Shown here in pieces: positions 23,789 through 32,521 of a DNA stretch of 64,000 nucleotides. A program made the position numbers and the translations under genes. A model generated the notes under the pieces. That model was not told the origin of the DNA. It was given only the letters and a program-made list of their open reading frames with translations, and searched no databases. Source of the DNA: SPCO01 sp964579825 (GTDB lineage: Bacteria; Chloroflexota; Limnocylindria; Limnocylindrales; CSP1-4); assembly GCA_964579825.1 (NCBI GenBank), contig CAZOHT010000009.1, positions 1-64,000 on the forward strand, given 5' to 3'. Positions within the stretch are counted from its first letter, which is position 1; every line of letters begins with the position of its first letter.

Positions 23789-26038
23789 CTATGGCAGGAC
23801 GAGGTGGACGGGGTTGCCTCGGATGTTGACCTGCCAGGTGGTGAGGTCCGTGCTGAAGCTGCTGGCGCTGCCGCTCATGTTGTAGCGGATCTTCCACCAG
23901 CCGGGCTCGCCGGAGACCGGGTCGTTCGGGGCCGTGTAGTTGGCGGGAAGATCGACTTCGATCGTCAGCCAGCAGCCGTTGAAGAGGCTGGTCCCGCCGG
24001 TGTTGGTCGTCACGGACGTCACGTTCGTGCCGGATCGCGAGCCGCAGCCGCTGGACGAGCCACCGGTCCCGGAGACACCCTGGTAGCTGAAGTTCGCGGC
24101 TGCGTACGCGCCACCGGTCGGCCGCAGGATCTGCAGGTTCGCGGCGAGGGCGCCGGTATCGCCCGGATCCCACAGATTGATGACCATCGTCTTGCCGGCG
24201 TGGATCGCCTCGATCTGGGCGAGGTAGAACTCGGACGCCGTGCCACCCGGCAGGCGCATGTACGCCTCCATCGTGCCCAGACCGTAGACGCGCGGGCTGC
24301 CGCCCGGCGAGCTGACGTAGAACGCGAAGGCGTTGAGGGCGGTCGTGTTGTTCTGGTCGTTCGGCGAGCTGAAGTCGGTCGAGTAGGTGTGCAGCCGGTA
24401 GTCGCCGGCGGGCAGGCCGCTGGCGAGTTGATACCACCCGAAGTGCCAGGACTGGGACGAGCAGTCGGGCACGTTCGTGCCCTGCCCCATGGCGTCGAAG
24501 ATGTCGTGATCCTCGTAGTTGAGGCGGCGGAACGTGTTGCCGGTCGAGGCGACGACACCGTCGTCGCTCAGGTCGAACGGGGTGTTGTTGGTGGACAGGA
24601 GGTCGAAGTAGGCGCTGACCGGCTGGCGCGTGCTGTTGCCGTTCGAGCCGCCGACGGTCCAGTTCTCGCCGGTCCCGGCCGTGCTGGTGCCGTCGCAGAA
24701 GCCAGGATCGAAGATCCACACGGCCCCACCGTTGACCGGGATCTCGACGCCGTAGTTGTAGTACTTGCTCGGGTCGTAGACCGCGTCGGGGTCCGAGCCG
24801 CCGGCGACGTTGTTGACGCTCGTCCGAGTGGCGTACTTCGTCATGAATGCGTCGCCCTGGATGTTCGGCGCGCCCTGGCTCTGCATCGCGCCCCAGAAGT
24901 TCTGCGGCGTCAAGGCGCCGCCGGATGGCGACGTGACGTTCGTCTGCTGGAGCGTGGTGGTCGTCGTGGTCGTGGTGACCTGCAGGCGAGCCCGGACCTC
25001 GAGCTCGTCGATGCGGATCTCGCTCGATCCCCCGCAGCCCTTCACGGCCGTCGCCCTGACGCGGAAGTTGCCGTTGCTGAGGTCGGCGCCCGTCCAGGTG
25101 TGGCCACCCCAGGCGGACGTATTGGTGATGCTCCCGAGCACGTACTGGCTCTGGGTCGTGGTGAGGTTCGGGGTCTCGGTCGTGGTCGTGGTCCAGCTTC
25201 CGGGGGCGCCGTTGTTCCACGACAGCGCCACGGACACGCGTGTGTTTGCGCAGGTGCCCGAGATGCGCGTGTCGGACAGGCGCACCTCGATGCCGACGAC
25301 CGCGCCCGGCGACTGGTTGGCGTTCAGGCCGGACAGCAGGTCGAACTGGTTCCACTGCTGGGCCTCGCCGTTGGTCGCTTCGTAGGCGTAGTCGCTGTCG
25401 TCGTTGTCGACGACGTTCCAGATGTTGTTGCCGAAGCCCGAGTTGTAGCTCCACTGGCCGCCGGACGGGGCGGCGCTCGTCGTCTCGAAGTTCGTCGTGA
25501 CGATGCCGTTGGTCGTGGTCGTCGTGGTGACCGGCTCGATCAGGTAGCCGACGCCGTAGTAGTTCTCGGGGCTGCCCATCGGGACCGGCAGGACGAAGTC
25601 CGCCTTGGCGTCACGCGACGCCTGAAAAGAGGAGATCCCGACGATCCGGGCGAAGTACGTGCCGACCGGGCCGGTGATGTTGACCATCAGGCGACGATCG
25701 TTCGATGGATCCGGGACCGGGGTGACGGTGTAGCCGCCGACGCCGTTCGTATAGCCGTTCTTGACGGCTTCGGCCCGCGCCACCGCGATCGCCTGGACAG
25801 GATTCCCAGGCAGCCAGACGACGCCGGCGAGCGCGGCGGCGTCGGCCGCGCGCTGCATCCGCAGGTTGCTGGTCCAGTACCAGGACAGGTCGATGACCGC
25901 GGCCGACAGCATCGCGAACAGCAGCATCGCGCCCGCGAAGATGACGACGACCTGGCCGCGCGACTGCGGCAGGTGAAGTCGGGTGGCAAGTCGTGAGCGG
26001 CGAGACAACGGCGTGGGCTCCTGGTCGTGGTCGGTCAT
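23789..26038 (-). CDS. TadG-like pseudopilin-associated protein 2
   Basis: 749 residues from ATG 26038, which has GGAG 9 bases upstream. The TadG-type N-terminus (SRGQVVVIFAGAMLLFAML) is nearly identical to the paralogs up to VLPVPMGSPENYYGVG. Then come Thr-rich stretches, a LSWNNGAPGSWTT module, an 8-residue Thr run and the shared C-terminal domain ending GNPVHLVLP. The frame is open upstream to another ATG (26158) that lies in the 1,292-bp repeat, giving a possible 40-residue extension of low plausibility. It is the distal paralog behind TadE copy A. Confidence 0.8.
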   Translation of the reverse strand: MTDHDQEPTPLSRRSRLATRLHLPQSRGQVVVIFAGAMLLFAMLSAAVIDLSWYWTSNLRMQRAADAAALAGVVWLPGNPVQAIAVARAEAVKNGYTNGVGGYTVTPVPDPSNDRRLMVNITGPVGTYFARIVGISSFQASRDAKADFVLPVPMGSPENYYGVGYLIEPVTTTTTTNGIVTTNFETTSAAPSGGQWSYNSGFGNNIWNVVDNDDSDYAYEATNGEAQQWNQFDLLSGLNANQSPGAVVGIEVRLSDTRISGTCANTRVSVALSWNNGAPGSWTTTTTETPNLTTTQSQYVLGSITNTSAWGGHTWTGADLSNGNFRVRATAVKGCGGSSEIRIDELEVRARLQVTTTTTTTTLQQTNVTSPSGGALTPQNFWGAMQSQGAPNIQGDAFMTKYATRTSVNNVAGGSDPDAVYDPSKYYNYGVEIPVNGGAVWIFDPGFCDGTSTAGTGENWTVGGSNGNSTRQPVSAYFDLLSTNNTPFDLSDDGVVASTGNTFRRLNYEDHDIFDAMGQGTNVPDCSSQSWHFGWYQLASGLPAGDYRLHTYSTDFSSPNDQNNTTALNAFAFYVSSPGGSPRVYGLGTMEAYMRLPGGTASEFYLAQIEAIHAGKTMVINLWDPGDTGALAANLQILRPTGGAYAAANFSYQGVSGTGGSSSGCGSRSGTNVTSVTTNTGGTSLFNGCWLTIEVDLPANYTAPNDPVSGEPGWWKIRYNMSGSASSFSTDLTTWQVNIRGNPVHLVLP

Positions 26039-26170
26039 GGCTGGGCTCCGATCGTCGTCTCGGTTGGTACTTTCTGCAACGGTCTGGGAGGACTTTCGGA
26101 GCTGAATCCGGTGCCGCTCGACACCGACGGTGCGGTCTTGTGGCGTGCGGATGGGCATGGCGGTCAGCTC

Positions 26171-26776
26171 TTAGTTGATGGGGTTGAGGGCCATGACCGT
26201 GCGGTCACGGATCGTCAGGCCGGCGCCACCGGGTGGGCCGAAGAAGCCCAGGGCAGCCGACAGGGGAGTCACGAACCGGTAGTCGTAGACGATCGACACG
26301 CCGAGCGAGGCCGGGCTCGAGTCATTGTCGCGGGTGCACGCGTTCCACTGGACGGCGCCCTGCACGAAGTCGAGGTTGGCCCCGTCGACCGACGGGCCGG
26401 CCCCGGCGCTGTAGGTCCACACGTTCGAGCGGTTGGCCACCGGCGTGCCGTTGGTCTGGGCCTCGTAGATCGTGATGTTGGTGATGTTGCTGATCTTGAC
26501 CAGCGAGCCCGGCGCCTTGAGCACGCGCTGGACGGCGGCCACGATGTTCTTGTCGATGTCGGCGCACGGGATGGTCGTGGCGTTGCCCTGGGCGAAGGCC
26601 GCGCCGGACCGGGCGCCCTCGCGGGTGGCGTAGCTGACGGTCATCGTGTGGTCGAACACGAAGCCGAACTCGAGCAACCCCAGCAGCAGGAGCATGAACA
26701 GCGGCACGAGCATGGCGAACTCGACCAGGCCCTGGCCGCGCTCGGTCCGCTCGTGGCGGCGACGCAGCGCGATCAC
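26171..26776 (-). CDS. TadE-like pseudopilin 1, copy A
   Basis: 201 residues. RGQGLVEFAMLVPLFMLLLLGLLEFGFVF is the TadE prepilin-like N-terminus with glutamate at +5 after a glycine, where TadV-type peptidase would cut; the helix anchors the protein. The remainder is a polar extracytoplasmic domain with two cysteines (PCADID, NACTRDN). Its GTG overlaps the upstream TadE gene's stop. Its sequence is identical to copy B at 29895-30500. Confidence 0.85.
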   Translation of the reverse strand: MIALRRRHERTERGQGLVEFAMLVPLFMLLLLGLLEFGFVFDHTMTVSYATREGARSGAAFAQGNATTIPCADIDKNIVAAVQRVLKAPGSLVKISNITNITIYEAQTNGTPVANRSNVWTYSAGAGPSVDGANLDFVQGAVQWNACTRDNDSSPASLGVSIVYDYRFVTPLSAALGFFGPPGGAGLTIRDRTVMALNPIN

Positions 26777-27375
26777 AGGACGGGCTCCATGCGCATGACG
26801 CTGCTGCGATCGAACGTGAGCGTCGTGCCGCCGCCCAGGAAGTTCTGGAGCGGGGTCACGTAGGTGTGGGTGTAGGTGACCCTGACCGCCACGTTGTCGA
26901 CGGTCGGGTGGCCGACCCCGCAGCCGCCCAGGACGTTGCAGCGGTTGGCCTCGGCGTAGTTGTTGCTGGTCCGCGTGTACGGGACGGTCAGGCTCGTGCC
27001 GTCGACGAACGTGCAGGTCGTCGAGCCGGTCCGGGTGTACAGCGTGGGCGACCCGATCATCACCCCGTTGGGGGTGGCCTGGTAGATCTCGACCGTGCCG
27101 ATCCGGTTGTCGCTGGTGGGCGGTCCGACCGACGTGTCGACGGTATCGAGGATGACGCAGTCGGCACCCACCCCGTTGCCCGCCTCGGCCGCCGCCAGGG
27201 CGGCATCGCGCGCGCTGTAGTTGACCGACAGCAGGGCGTTGAACAGGAACGCGAACTCGATGATGCCCAGCAGCAGGACGACGAAGATCGGGAAGACCAG
27301 GGCGAACTCGACCAGGGCCTGGCCACGGCCGGCTCGGCGGGTCGGGATGCGCGTGGGTCGCTGACGGAGCTTCAA
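26773..27375 (-). CDS. TadE-like pseudopilin 2, copy A
   Basis: 200 residues with the TadE motif GRGQALVEFALVFPIFVVLLLGIIEFAF and cysteines in the extracytoplasmic part (GADCVIL, TTCTFV, NRCNVLGGCGVG). The only start available before the motif is TTG (27375), with a weak AGAGGG upstream. It is the first gene of the pair and overlaps the second by 4 bases. It is identical to copy B. Confidence 0.83.
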   Translation of the reverse strand: MKLRQRPTRIPTRRAGRGQALVEFALVFPIFVVLLLGIIEFAFLFNALLSVNYSARDAALAAAEAGNGVGADCVILDTVDTSVGPPTSDNRIGTVEIYQATPNGVMIGSPTLYTRTGSTTCTFVDGTSLTVPYTRTSNNYAEANRCNVLGGCGVGHPTVDNVAVRVTYTHTYVTPLQNFLGGGTTLTFDRSSVMRMEPVL

Positions 27376-27550
27376 GAAGACTGGCCCTCTGCTGATGGAG
27401 GGCTCAGCCTAGGGGCCGTACCTTGCGGGAGACCTTACAGAAGTACTAGCCAGGTCCTGGCCACAAGGTCCTGGTGCGGGACGGCAACGATGGCCGACAT
27501 CGCGGGGTGCGTCGACGTCCGCCGGTCGTCCAGCCGTGCCGGCGTCCGAT

Positions 27551-27569
27551 CGGCCGCGATCCGCGGCCG
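27551..27569 (-). terminator. Hairpin after TadG-like gene 3
   Basis: CGGCCGCG-ATC-CGCGGCCG, a perfect 8-bp stem, lies 7 bases past the stop of the 27576-29882 gene. No T-tract follows. Confidence 0.4.
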
Positions 27570-27575
27570 ACGGGG

Positions 27576-29882
27576 CTATGGCAGGACGAGGTGGACCGGG
27601 TTGCCCAGGATGCGCACCGTCCACGTGGTCACGTCGTTCGACGTGCCGGTGCCGTTCATCGTGTAGCGGATCTTCCACCAGCCGTTCTGGTCGGCGGTGT
27701 ACCCGGCCGGCACGGTGACGCGGATCGTGAGCCAGCAACCGTTGAACGTCCCGGTGGTGTTGCCGACGTTCGTCTGGATGGCCGACACGCCGGTCCCGGT
27801 CAGGGCGTTGCACGCGGCCGCGCCGGAGTTGGTGGTCCCCTGGGCGGCGGTGTAGTTCAGGGTCGTCGGGGTCCAGCCGCCGGAGGTGGGTCGAAGGATC
27901 TCGAGCGACGCGCTCAACGGACTCGTGTCACCCGGGTCCCAGAGGGAGATCTCGACCGTCTTGCCTGCGTAGACCGCGTCGATCTGGGCCAGGTAGAACT
28001 CCGAACTGACGGCCGACCCGGCAGCCGACAGCGGCGTGAAGGCCTGCATCGCGCCGAGGCCATACAGCTTGGGCGTGCCGCCCGTCGCCGAGGCATAGAG
28101 GGCGAAGCTGTTCTCGCCATTGACGCTCTTCTGGGCGTTGACGTTGGCCGGATCGGTCGATGTCGTATGGATCCGGTAGACGTGACCCGACGCACCGCCG
28201 CTCATCCCGCTGTACAGCAGGTACCAGTTGTTGTGGTAGTCGCGTCCGTCGCCGTATGGGCCGTCCGTCGAGGAGAGGCACTCGGATCCGCCACTGCCGC
28301 CCATCGTCGTATCGGCCGCCGCGATGTCCCGGAACAGGTCATTCGAGGACGCCAGGGCGGCACCGTCGTCTCCGACGTCGTACAGCGTGTTCTGGGTGTC
28401 GTAGACCTGGTAGAACGAACTGACCGCGTTGGACCCGCTGAACCACCGGTCGCCCGTGCCCTTGTTCGTGGCGGTCTCGCAGAAGACCGGGTCGTAGACG
28501 TAGATCGATCCGTTGGTCGACCCGGCCGGCATCTCGATCGCGTAGTTGTAGTAGTCCGTGGCGTCATACGCCGGGTTGGTCGCGCCGCCCGTGGTGTCGT
28601 AGAACGCCTGGAAGGCGTCGCCGTTCACGTTGGCCGCGCCCTGCGTGTTCATCGTCGCCCAGAAGCCGCGCGGGTTGAGCGCGACGCCATCGGCTCGGTA
28701 GCAGTTGGCGACGCTGAAGGCACATGCGGAGCCCGGTCCCTGCAGGTTCGCATCGGGGATCGGCGTCGTCGTCGTGGTCGTCGTCGTCGTCGTGGTCGTC
28801 GTGTACAAGCGGTACGAGACCCGGACCTCGAGCAGGTCGACGCGCGCGATCCGACCCGCCGTGGCACAGCCTTTCGTCCACGTCAGGCGCGCTCGGAAGT
28901 TCGCGTCGGTGAAGTCGGCACGATCCCACGCGTGCAGGACGGCCGGGCCCCAGGCCGAGGTCGTCGTGGCGCCGTTGGTCGCCGGGATGGTGTAGTCGGT
29001 CGAGCTCGTCGTCCCCAGGTTCGGGGTGGCCAGCTTGGTCGTCCACGTCGTGGCGTTGTCCCAGGTCAGGTCGACTCGGATGGGCGAACCGGCGCAACTC
29101 CCCGACAGGAACGCGTCGGAGAGTCGGACCTCGAGTCCCTCGATCGTCACGCTCTGGTTCGCAGCCGGGTTCGAGATCGGCGGCGTGCCTCCGGTCGTGA
29201 AGCCGAATCCGCCGAACTGGTGCTCGGCATTGGTCGCCGCGGCTGTCGCATAGACGTTGTTGTTCGACGTGATGGAGTTGATGAGCGTCCCGGACGACGG
29301 CGTCCATGTGCCGCTGATCGCCGTGGTGGGCACGCGCCAACCGGTGTCTCGAGTGACGTAGGTGGTGTTCGTGCTGGTCGTGGTCGTCGTCCCCGTCGTC
29401 GTCAGGCCACGGGTCAGGCCGAACACGCCGTAGTAGTTCTCCGGGCTGCCCATCGGGACCGGCAGGACGTAGTCCGCCTTGGCGTTCCGGGACGCGTTGA
29501 TCTGGGTGAGGCCGGCGATCCGGGCGAAGTACGTGCCGACCGGACCGCTGATGTTGACCAGCAGGCGGCGATCGTTGACCGGATCGACGGTCGGCGTGAC
29601 GACGATCCCCCCGACACCGTTCGTGTAGCCGTTCTTGACGGCTTCGGCCTGTGCCGTGGCGAACGCCTGGGCCGGATCGCCGGGCAGCCAGACCACGCCG
29701 GCGAGGGCGGCGGCATCGGCGGCGCGCTGCATGCGCAGGTTGTTGGTCCAGTACCAGGACAGGTCGACGACCGCCGCTGCGAGCATCGCGAACAGCAGCA
29801 TCGCTCCCGCGAAGATGACGACGACCTGGCCGCGCGAGGCGGACCGGCGGGCCTGGAGGACGGATGGCGTGCGGATGGGCAT
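27576..29882 (-). CDS. TadG-like pseudopilin-associated protein 3
   Basis: 768 residues. ATG at 29882 starts 12 bases after the stop of TadE copy B, in one operon with it. Signature N-terminus (ASRGQVVVIFAGAMLLFAML), a LTWDNATTWTTK module, a run of 13 threonines (encoded by ACG/ACC repeats near 28760-28803), and the shared C-terminal domain (FYLAQIDAVYAGKTVEISLWDPGD ... GWWKIRY ... GNPVHLVLP). The first six codons lie inside the 1,292-bp repeat. It is presumably exported and surface-exposed, with the three paralogs sharing ends but differing in the middle. Confidence 0.8.
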   Translation of the reverse strand: MPIRTPSVLQARRSASRGQVVVIFAGAMLLFAMLAAAVVDLSWYWTNNLRMQRAADAAALAGVVWLPGDPAQAFATAQAEAVKNGYTNGVGGIVVTPTVDPVNDRRLLVNISGPVGTYFARIAGLTQINASRNAKADYVLPVPMGSPENYYGVFGLTRGLTTTGTTTTTSTNTTYVTRDTGWRVPTTAISGTWTPSSGTLINSITSNNNVYATAAATNAEHQFGGFGFTTGGTPPISNPAANQSVTIEGLEVRLSDAFLSGSCAGSPIRVDLTWDNATTWTTKLATPNLGTTSSTDYTIPATNGATTTSAWGPAVLHAWDRADFTDANFRARLTWTKGCATAGRIARVDLLEVRVSYRLYTTTTTTTTTTTTTPIPDANLQGPGSACAFSVANCYRADGVALNPRGFWATMNTQGAANVNGDAFQAFYDTTGGATNPAYDATDYYNYAIEMPAGSTNGSIYVYDPVFCETATNKGTGDRWFSGSNAVSSFYQVYDTQNTLYDVGDDGAALASSNDLFRDIAAADTTMGGSGGSECLSSTDGPYGDGRDYHNNWYLLYSGMSGGASGHVYRIHTTSTDPANVNAQKSVNGENSFALYASATGGTPKLYGLGAMQAFTPLSAAGSAVSSEFYLAQIDAVYAGKTVEISLWDPGDTSPLSASLEILRPTSGGWTPTTLNYTAAQGTTNSGAAACNALTGTGVSAIQTNVGNTTGTFNGCWLTIRVTVPAGYTADQNGWWKIRYTMNGTGTSNDVTTWTVRILGNPVHLVLP

Positions 29883-29894
29883 GGCGGTCAGCTC

Positions 29895-30500
29895 TTAGTT
29901 GATGGGGTTGAGGGCCATGACCGTGCGGTCACGGATCGTCAGGCCGGCGCCACCGGGTGGGCCGAAGAAGCCCAGGGCAGCCGACAGGGGAGTCACGAAC
30001 CGGTAGTCGTAGACGATCGACACGCCGAGCGAGGCCGGGCTCGAGTCATTGTCGCGGGTGCACGCGTTCCACTGGACGGCGCCCTGCACGAAGTCGAGGT
30101 TGGCCCCGTCGACCGACGGGCCGGCCCCGGCGCTGTAGGTCCACACGTTCGAGCGGTTGGCCACCGGCGTGCCGTTGGTCTGGGCCTCGTAGATCGTGAT
30201 GTTGGTGATGTTGCTGATCTTGACCAGCGAGCCCGGCGCCTTGAGCACGCGCTGGACGGCGGCCACGATGTTCTTGTCGATGTCGGCGCACGGGATGGTC
30301 GTGGCGTTGCCCTGGGCGAAGGCCGCGCCGGACCGGGCGCCCTCGCGGGTGGCGTAGCTGACGGTCATCGTGTGGTCGAACACGAAGCCGAACTCGAGCA
30401 ACCCCAGCAGCAGGAGCATGAACAGCGGCACGAGCATGGCGAACTCGACCAGGCCCTGGCCGCGCTCGGTCCGCTCGTGGCGGCGACGCAGCGCGATCAC
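29895..30500 (-). CDS. TadE-like pseudopilin 1, copy B
   Basis: 201 residues, identical in sequence to 26171-26776, with prepilin-like motif RGQGLVEFAMLVPLF. It starts at GTG overlapping the preceding TadE stop and ends 12 bases before the TadG-like gene at 29882, so all three are one operon. Confidence 0.85.
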   Translation of the reverse strand: MIALRRRHERTERGQGLVEFAMLVPLFMLLLLGLLEFGFVFDHTMTVSYATREGARSGAAFAQGNATTIPCADIDKNIVAAVQRVLKAPGSLVKISNITNITIYEAQTNGTPVANRSNVWTYSAGAGPSVDGANLDFVQGAVQWNACTRDNDSSPASLGVSIVYDYRFVTPLSAALGFFGPPGGAGLTIRDRTVMALNPIN

Positions 30501-31099
30501 AGGACGGGCTCCATGCGCATGACGCTGCTGCGATCGAACGTGAGCGTCGTGCCGCCGCCCAGGAAGTTCTGGAGCGGGGTCACGTAGGTGTGGGTGTAGG
30601 TGACCCTGACCGCCACGTTGTCGACGGTCGGGTGGCCGACCCCGCAGCCGCCCAGGACGTTGCAGCGGTTGGCCTCGGCGTAGTTGTTGCTGGTCCGCGT
30701 GTACGGGACGGTCAGGCTCGTGCCGTCGACGAACGTGCAGGTCGTCGAGCCGGTCCGGGTGTACAGCGTGGGCGACCCGATCATCACCCCGTTGGGGGTG
30801 GCCTGGTAGATCTCGACCGTGCCGATCCGGTTGTCGCTGGTGGGCGGTCCGACCGACGTGTCGACGGTATCGAGGATGACGCAGTCGGCACCCACCCCGT
30901 TGCCCGCCTCGGCCGCCGCCAGGGCGGCATCGCGCGCGCTGTAGTTGACCGACAGCAGGGCGTTGAACAGGAACGCGAACTCGATGATGCCCAGCAGCAG
31001 GACGACGAAGATCGGGAAGACCAGGGCGAACTCGACCAGGGCCTGGCCACGGCCGGCTCGGCGGGTCGGGATGCGCGTGGGTCGCTGACGGAGCTTCAA
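30497..31099 (-). CDS. TadE-like pseudopilin 2, copy B
   Basis: 200 residues, identical to 26773-27375. It heads the minus-strand Tad cluster. The start is TTG at 31099. The leader carries a 6-bp hairpin (GCCCTC/GAGGGC around 31110-31129) that may affect translation. Confidence 0.83.
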   Translation of the reverse strand: MKLRQRPTRIPTRRAGRGQALVEFALVFPIFVVLLLGIIEFAFLFNALLSVNYSARDAALAAAEAGNGVGADCVILDTVDTSVGPPTSDNRIGTVEIYQATPNGVMIGSPTLYTRTGSTTCTFVDGTSLTVPYTRTSNNYAEANRCNVLGGCGVGHPTVDNVAVRVTYTHTYVTPLQNFLGGGTTLTFDRSSVMRMEPVL

Positions 31100-31212
31100 G
31101 AAGACTGGCCCTCTGCTGATGGAGGGCTCAGCCTAGGGGCCGTACCTTGCGGGAGAAATTGCCCGGAGGTCCTAGGACGGATGGCTGGGCGTCGGCCTTC
31201 GCGGATGGCTGG

Positions 31213-31218
31213 TATCGT
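31213..31218 (+). promoter_or_regulatory. Putative -10 box of a leaderless promoter (rhomboid gene)
   Basis: TATCGT ends 7 bases before the ATG at 31226. Confidence 0.45.
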
Positions 31219-31225
31219 CCGGTCG

Positions 31226-32521
31226 ATGGACGACGTTCGCTCGCCCGACCCCTCCGTCTCCGGTCCGCTCACGCGCGAGGCTGCCCGCGCACACCTCGAT
31301 CGCGGCGTGGAGCTGCTGGCCTCCGGGGACTTCGATCGCGCCGCGGTCCATTTCAGCCGCGTCATCGGCTTCGACGACCCCGAGATCACGGCCGCCGGCC
31401 TGCTCGGCCTGGGCGAGGCGCGCTACCGGATGGACGACGAGGACGGAGCGCTCGCGAGTTGGACCGCGGTCACGCAGCTGACCGAGACCCCGTCCACGTA
31501 CCCGGCGTGGCGGAACGTGGCGGCGGCCCGCGTCCGGTCCGGCGACCTGCGCGGCGCGATCGCCGCCTACCGCGAAGCCGATCGACGGGCCCCGGCCGCC
31601 GACAAGGCCGAGATCGCCAATCGGCTGGGCTGGTTGTCGAAGGAGACCGGCGACACGGGCGCGTCGCGTCGGTACTTTGCCAAGGGTCGTGGGGACGGCC
31701 CCCTCATCCCGATGGCCACCGTCATCCTGGCGGCGACGGTCATCGTGTCGCTGACCGTCTTCCTGTCATCCGAGGGCCCGCGGCTGGAGGCGTTCCTGTG
31801 GCTGGACAAGCTGGCCGTCGCGGCCGGGGAGTACTGGCGCCTGTGGACGGTGACCCTGGTCCACGGTGACCTGCTGCACCTGTTCTTCAACATGTACGCG
31901 CTGTTCCTGGCCGGTCCGGTCGTCGAGCGCTGGTACGGCTCCATCCTGTTCGTCGTCTTCTACCTGGCCTGTGCCGCGGCCGGCTCGGTCGCGAGCTTCG
32001 TGTTCGGTGGCGACATCCCGTCCGTCGGCGCATCCGGCGCCATCTTCGGGCTGTTCGGGGTCCTGCTGGCGGCCGGTAAGGTCCACCATCCGATCGACCG
32101 GGCCAGCCGGGGCCTCGTCCAGCAGCTCGGCGTCCTGATCATGATCAACCTCGTCTTCGGGTTCGCGTCCGCGGGCACCATCGACAACGCCGCGCACCTG
32201 GGTGGTCTGGCGGCCGGGTTGTGGCTCGGAGCGGTGCTGCGACCGACGAAGGTCGCCACGATGTCCGCCGGGTGGTCGATCCCGGGCCGGACGGCCAGTA
32301 CCGGCGTGGGCGCCGTCGCCTCCGTGGCGGGCGACCGACCCGTGGCGAACCCGACGGCGAGCGGGAATGCTCGCCTGCTGATGCCATTGGCCTTGGCCGT
32401 CGTCGTGGTCGTCCTGGTGGCCGGGATCGCGATCGGGACCGCCGACCGACGCGCCGATCCAGGGCGACAGACGGCCGTCGCCGCCGCCGCCGAGACCTAC
32501 AACGTGCCGAAGACCACCTGA
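31226..32521 (+). CDS. Rhomboid family intramembrane serine protease with N-terminal TPR region
   Basis: 431 residues. Residues 17-155 form TPR-like helical repeats (AARAHLDRGVELLASGDFDRAAVHFSRVI). The rhomboid domain (about 165-340) has HGDLLHLFFNMYALF, the catalytic serine in GASGAIFG (Ser270) and the histidine in NAAHLGG (His324). The C-terminal 90 residues include one more helix. It cleaves single-pass membrane proteins within the bilayer. ATG 31226 is chosen for its -10 geometry; an ATG 7 codons upstream is possible. It converges on the anti-sigma gene with a 25-base overlap. Confidence 0.9.
   Translation: MDDVRSPDPSVSGPLTREAARAHLDRGVELLASGDFDRAAVHFSRVIGFDDPEITAAGLLGLGEARYRMDDEDGALASWTAVTQLTETPSTYPAWRNVAAARVRSGDLRGAIAAYREADRRAPAADKAEIANRLGWLSKETGDTGASRRYFAKGRGDGPLIPMATVILAATVIVSLTVFLSSEGPRLEAFLWLDKLAVAAGEYWRLWTVTLVHGDLLHLFFNMYALFLAGPVVERWYGSILFVVFYLACAAAGSVASFVFGGDIPSVGASGAIFGLFGVLLAAGKVHHPIDRASRGLVQQLGVLIMINLVFGFASAGTIDNAAHLGGLAAGLWLGAVLRPTKVATMSAGWSIPGRTASTGVGAVASVAGDRPVANPTASGNARLLMPLALAVVVVVLVAGIAIGTADRRADPGRQTAVAAAAETYNVPKTT

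Larger units (their letters stand above)
26141..27432. repeat. 1,292-bp direct repeat, copy A (TadE-TadE cassette)
   Basis: Apparently identical base for base to 29865-31156 (offset 3,724); identity breaks at 26140/29864 and at 27433/31157. It contains two complete TadE-like genes, their promoter-proximal region and the first codons of the following TadG gene. No terminal inverted repeats, target duplications or transposase are seen. Confidence 0.9.
29865..31156. repeat. 1,292-bp direct repeat, copy B (TadE-TadE cassette)
   Basis: Identical partner of 26141-27432. Here the cassette is directly followed by a TadG-like gene whose start codon lies inside the repeat, which suggests this is the original context and copy A the derived one (inference). 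Confidence 0.9.

Noticed and set aside
28750..28806. GTC/GTG triplet repeat as a stand-alone DNA repeat element
   Set aside because: It is fully explained as the coding sequence of a poly-threonine linker in the TadG-like protein.
27474..30587. A 1,037-codon plus-strand open frame antisense to the TadG-like gene 3 and TadE copy B
   Set aside because: Long antisense frames are expected in GC-rich DNA. The product is Arg/Gly/Val-rich with no domain, whereas the minus strand encodes clear TadE/TadG proteins.
26141..31156. The duplicated segment as an insertion sequence or composite transposon
   Set aside because: No transposase, terminal inverted repeats or target-site duplication; the repeat holds only TadE genes.
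30590..31225. N-terminal extension of the rhomboid gene into the TadE region
   Set aside because: The upstream part is antisense to TadE copy B and is duplicated identically at 26866, where no rhomboid follows; the ATG at 31226 has a proper promoter geometry.
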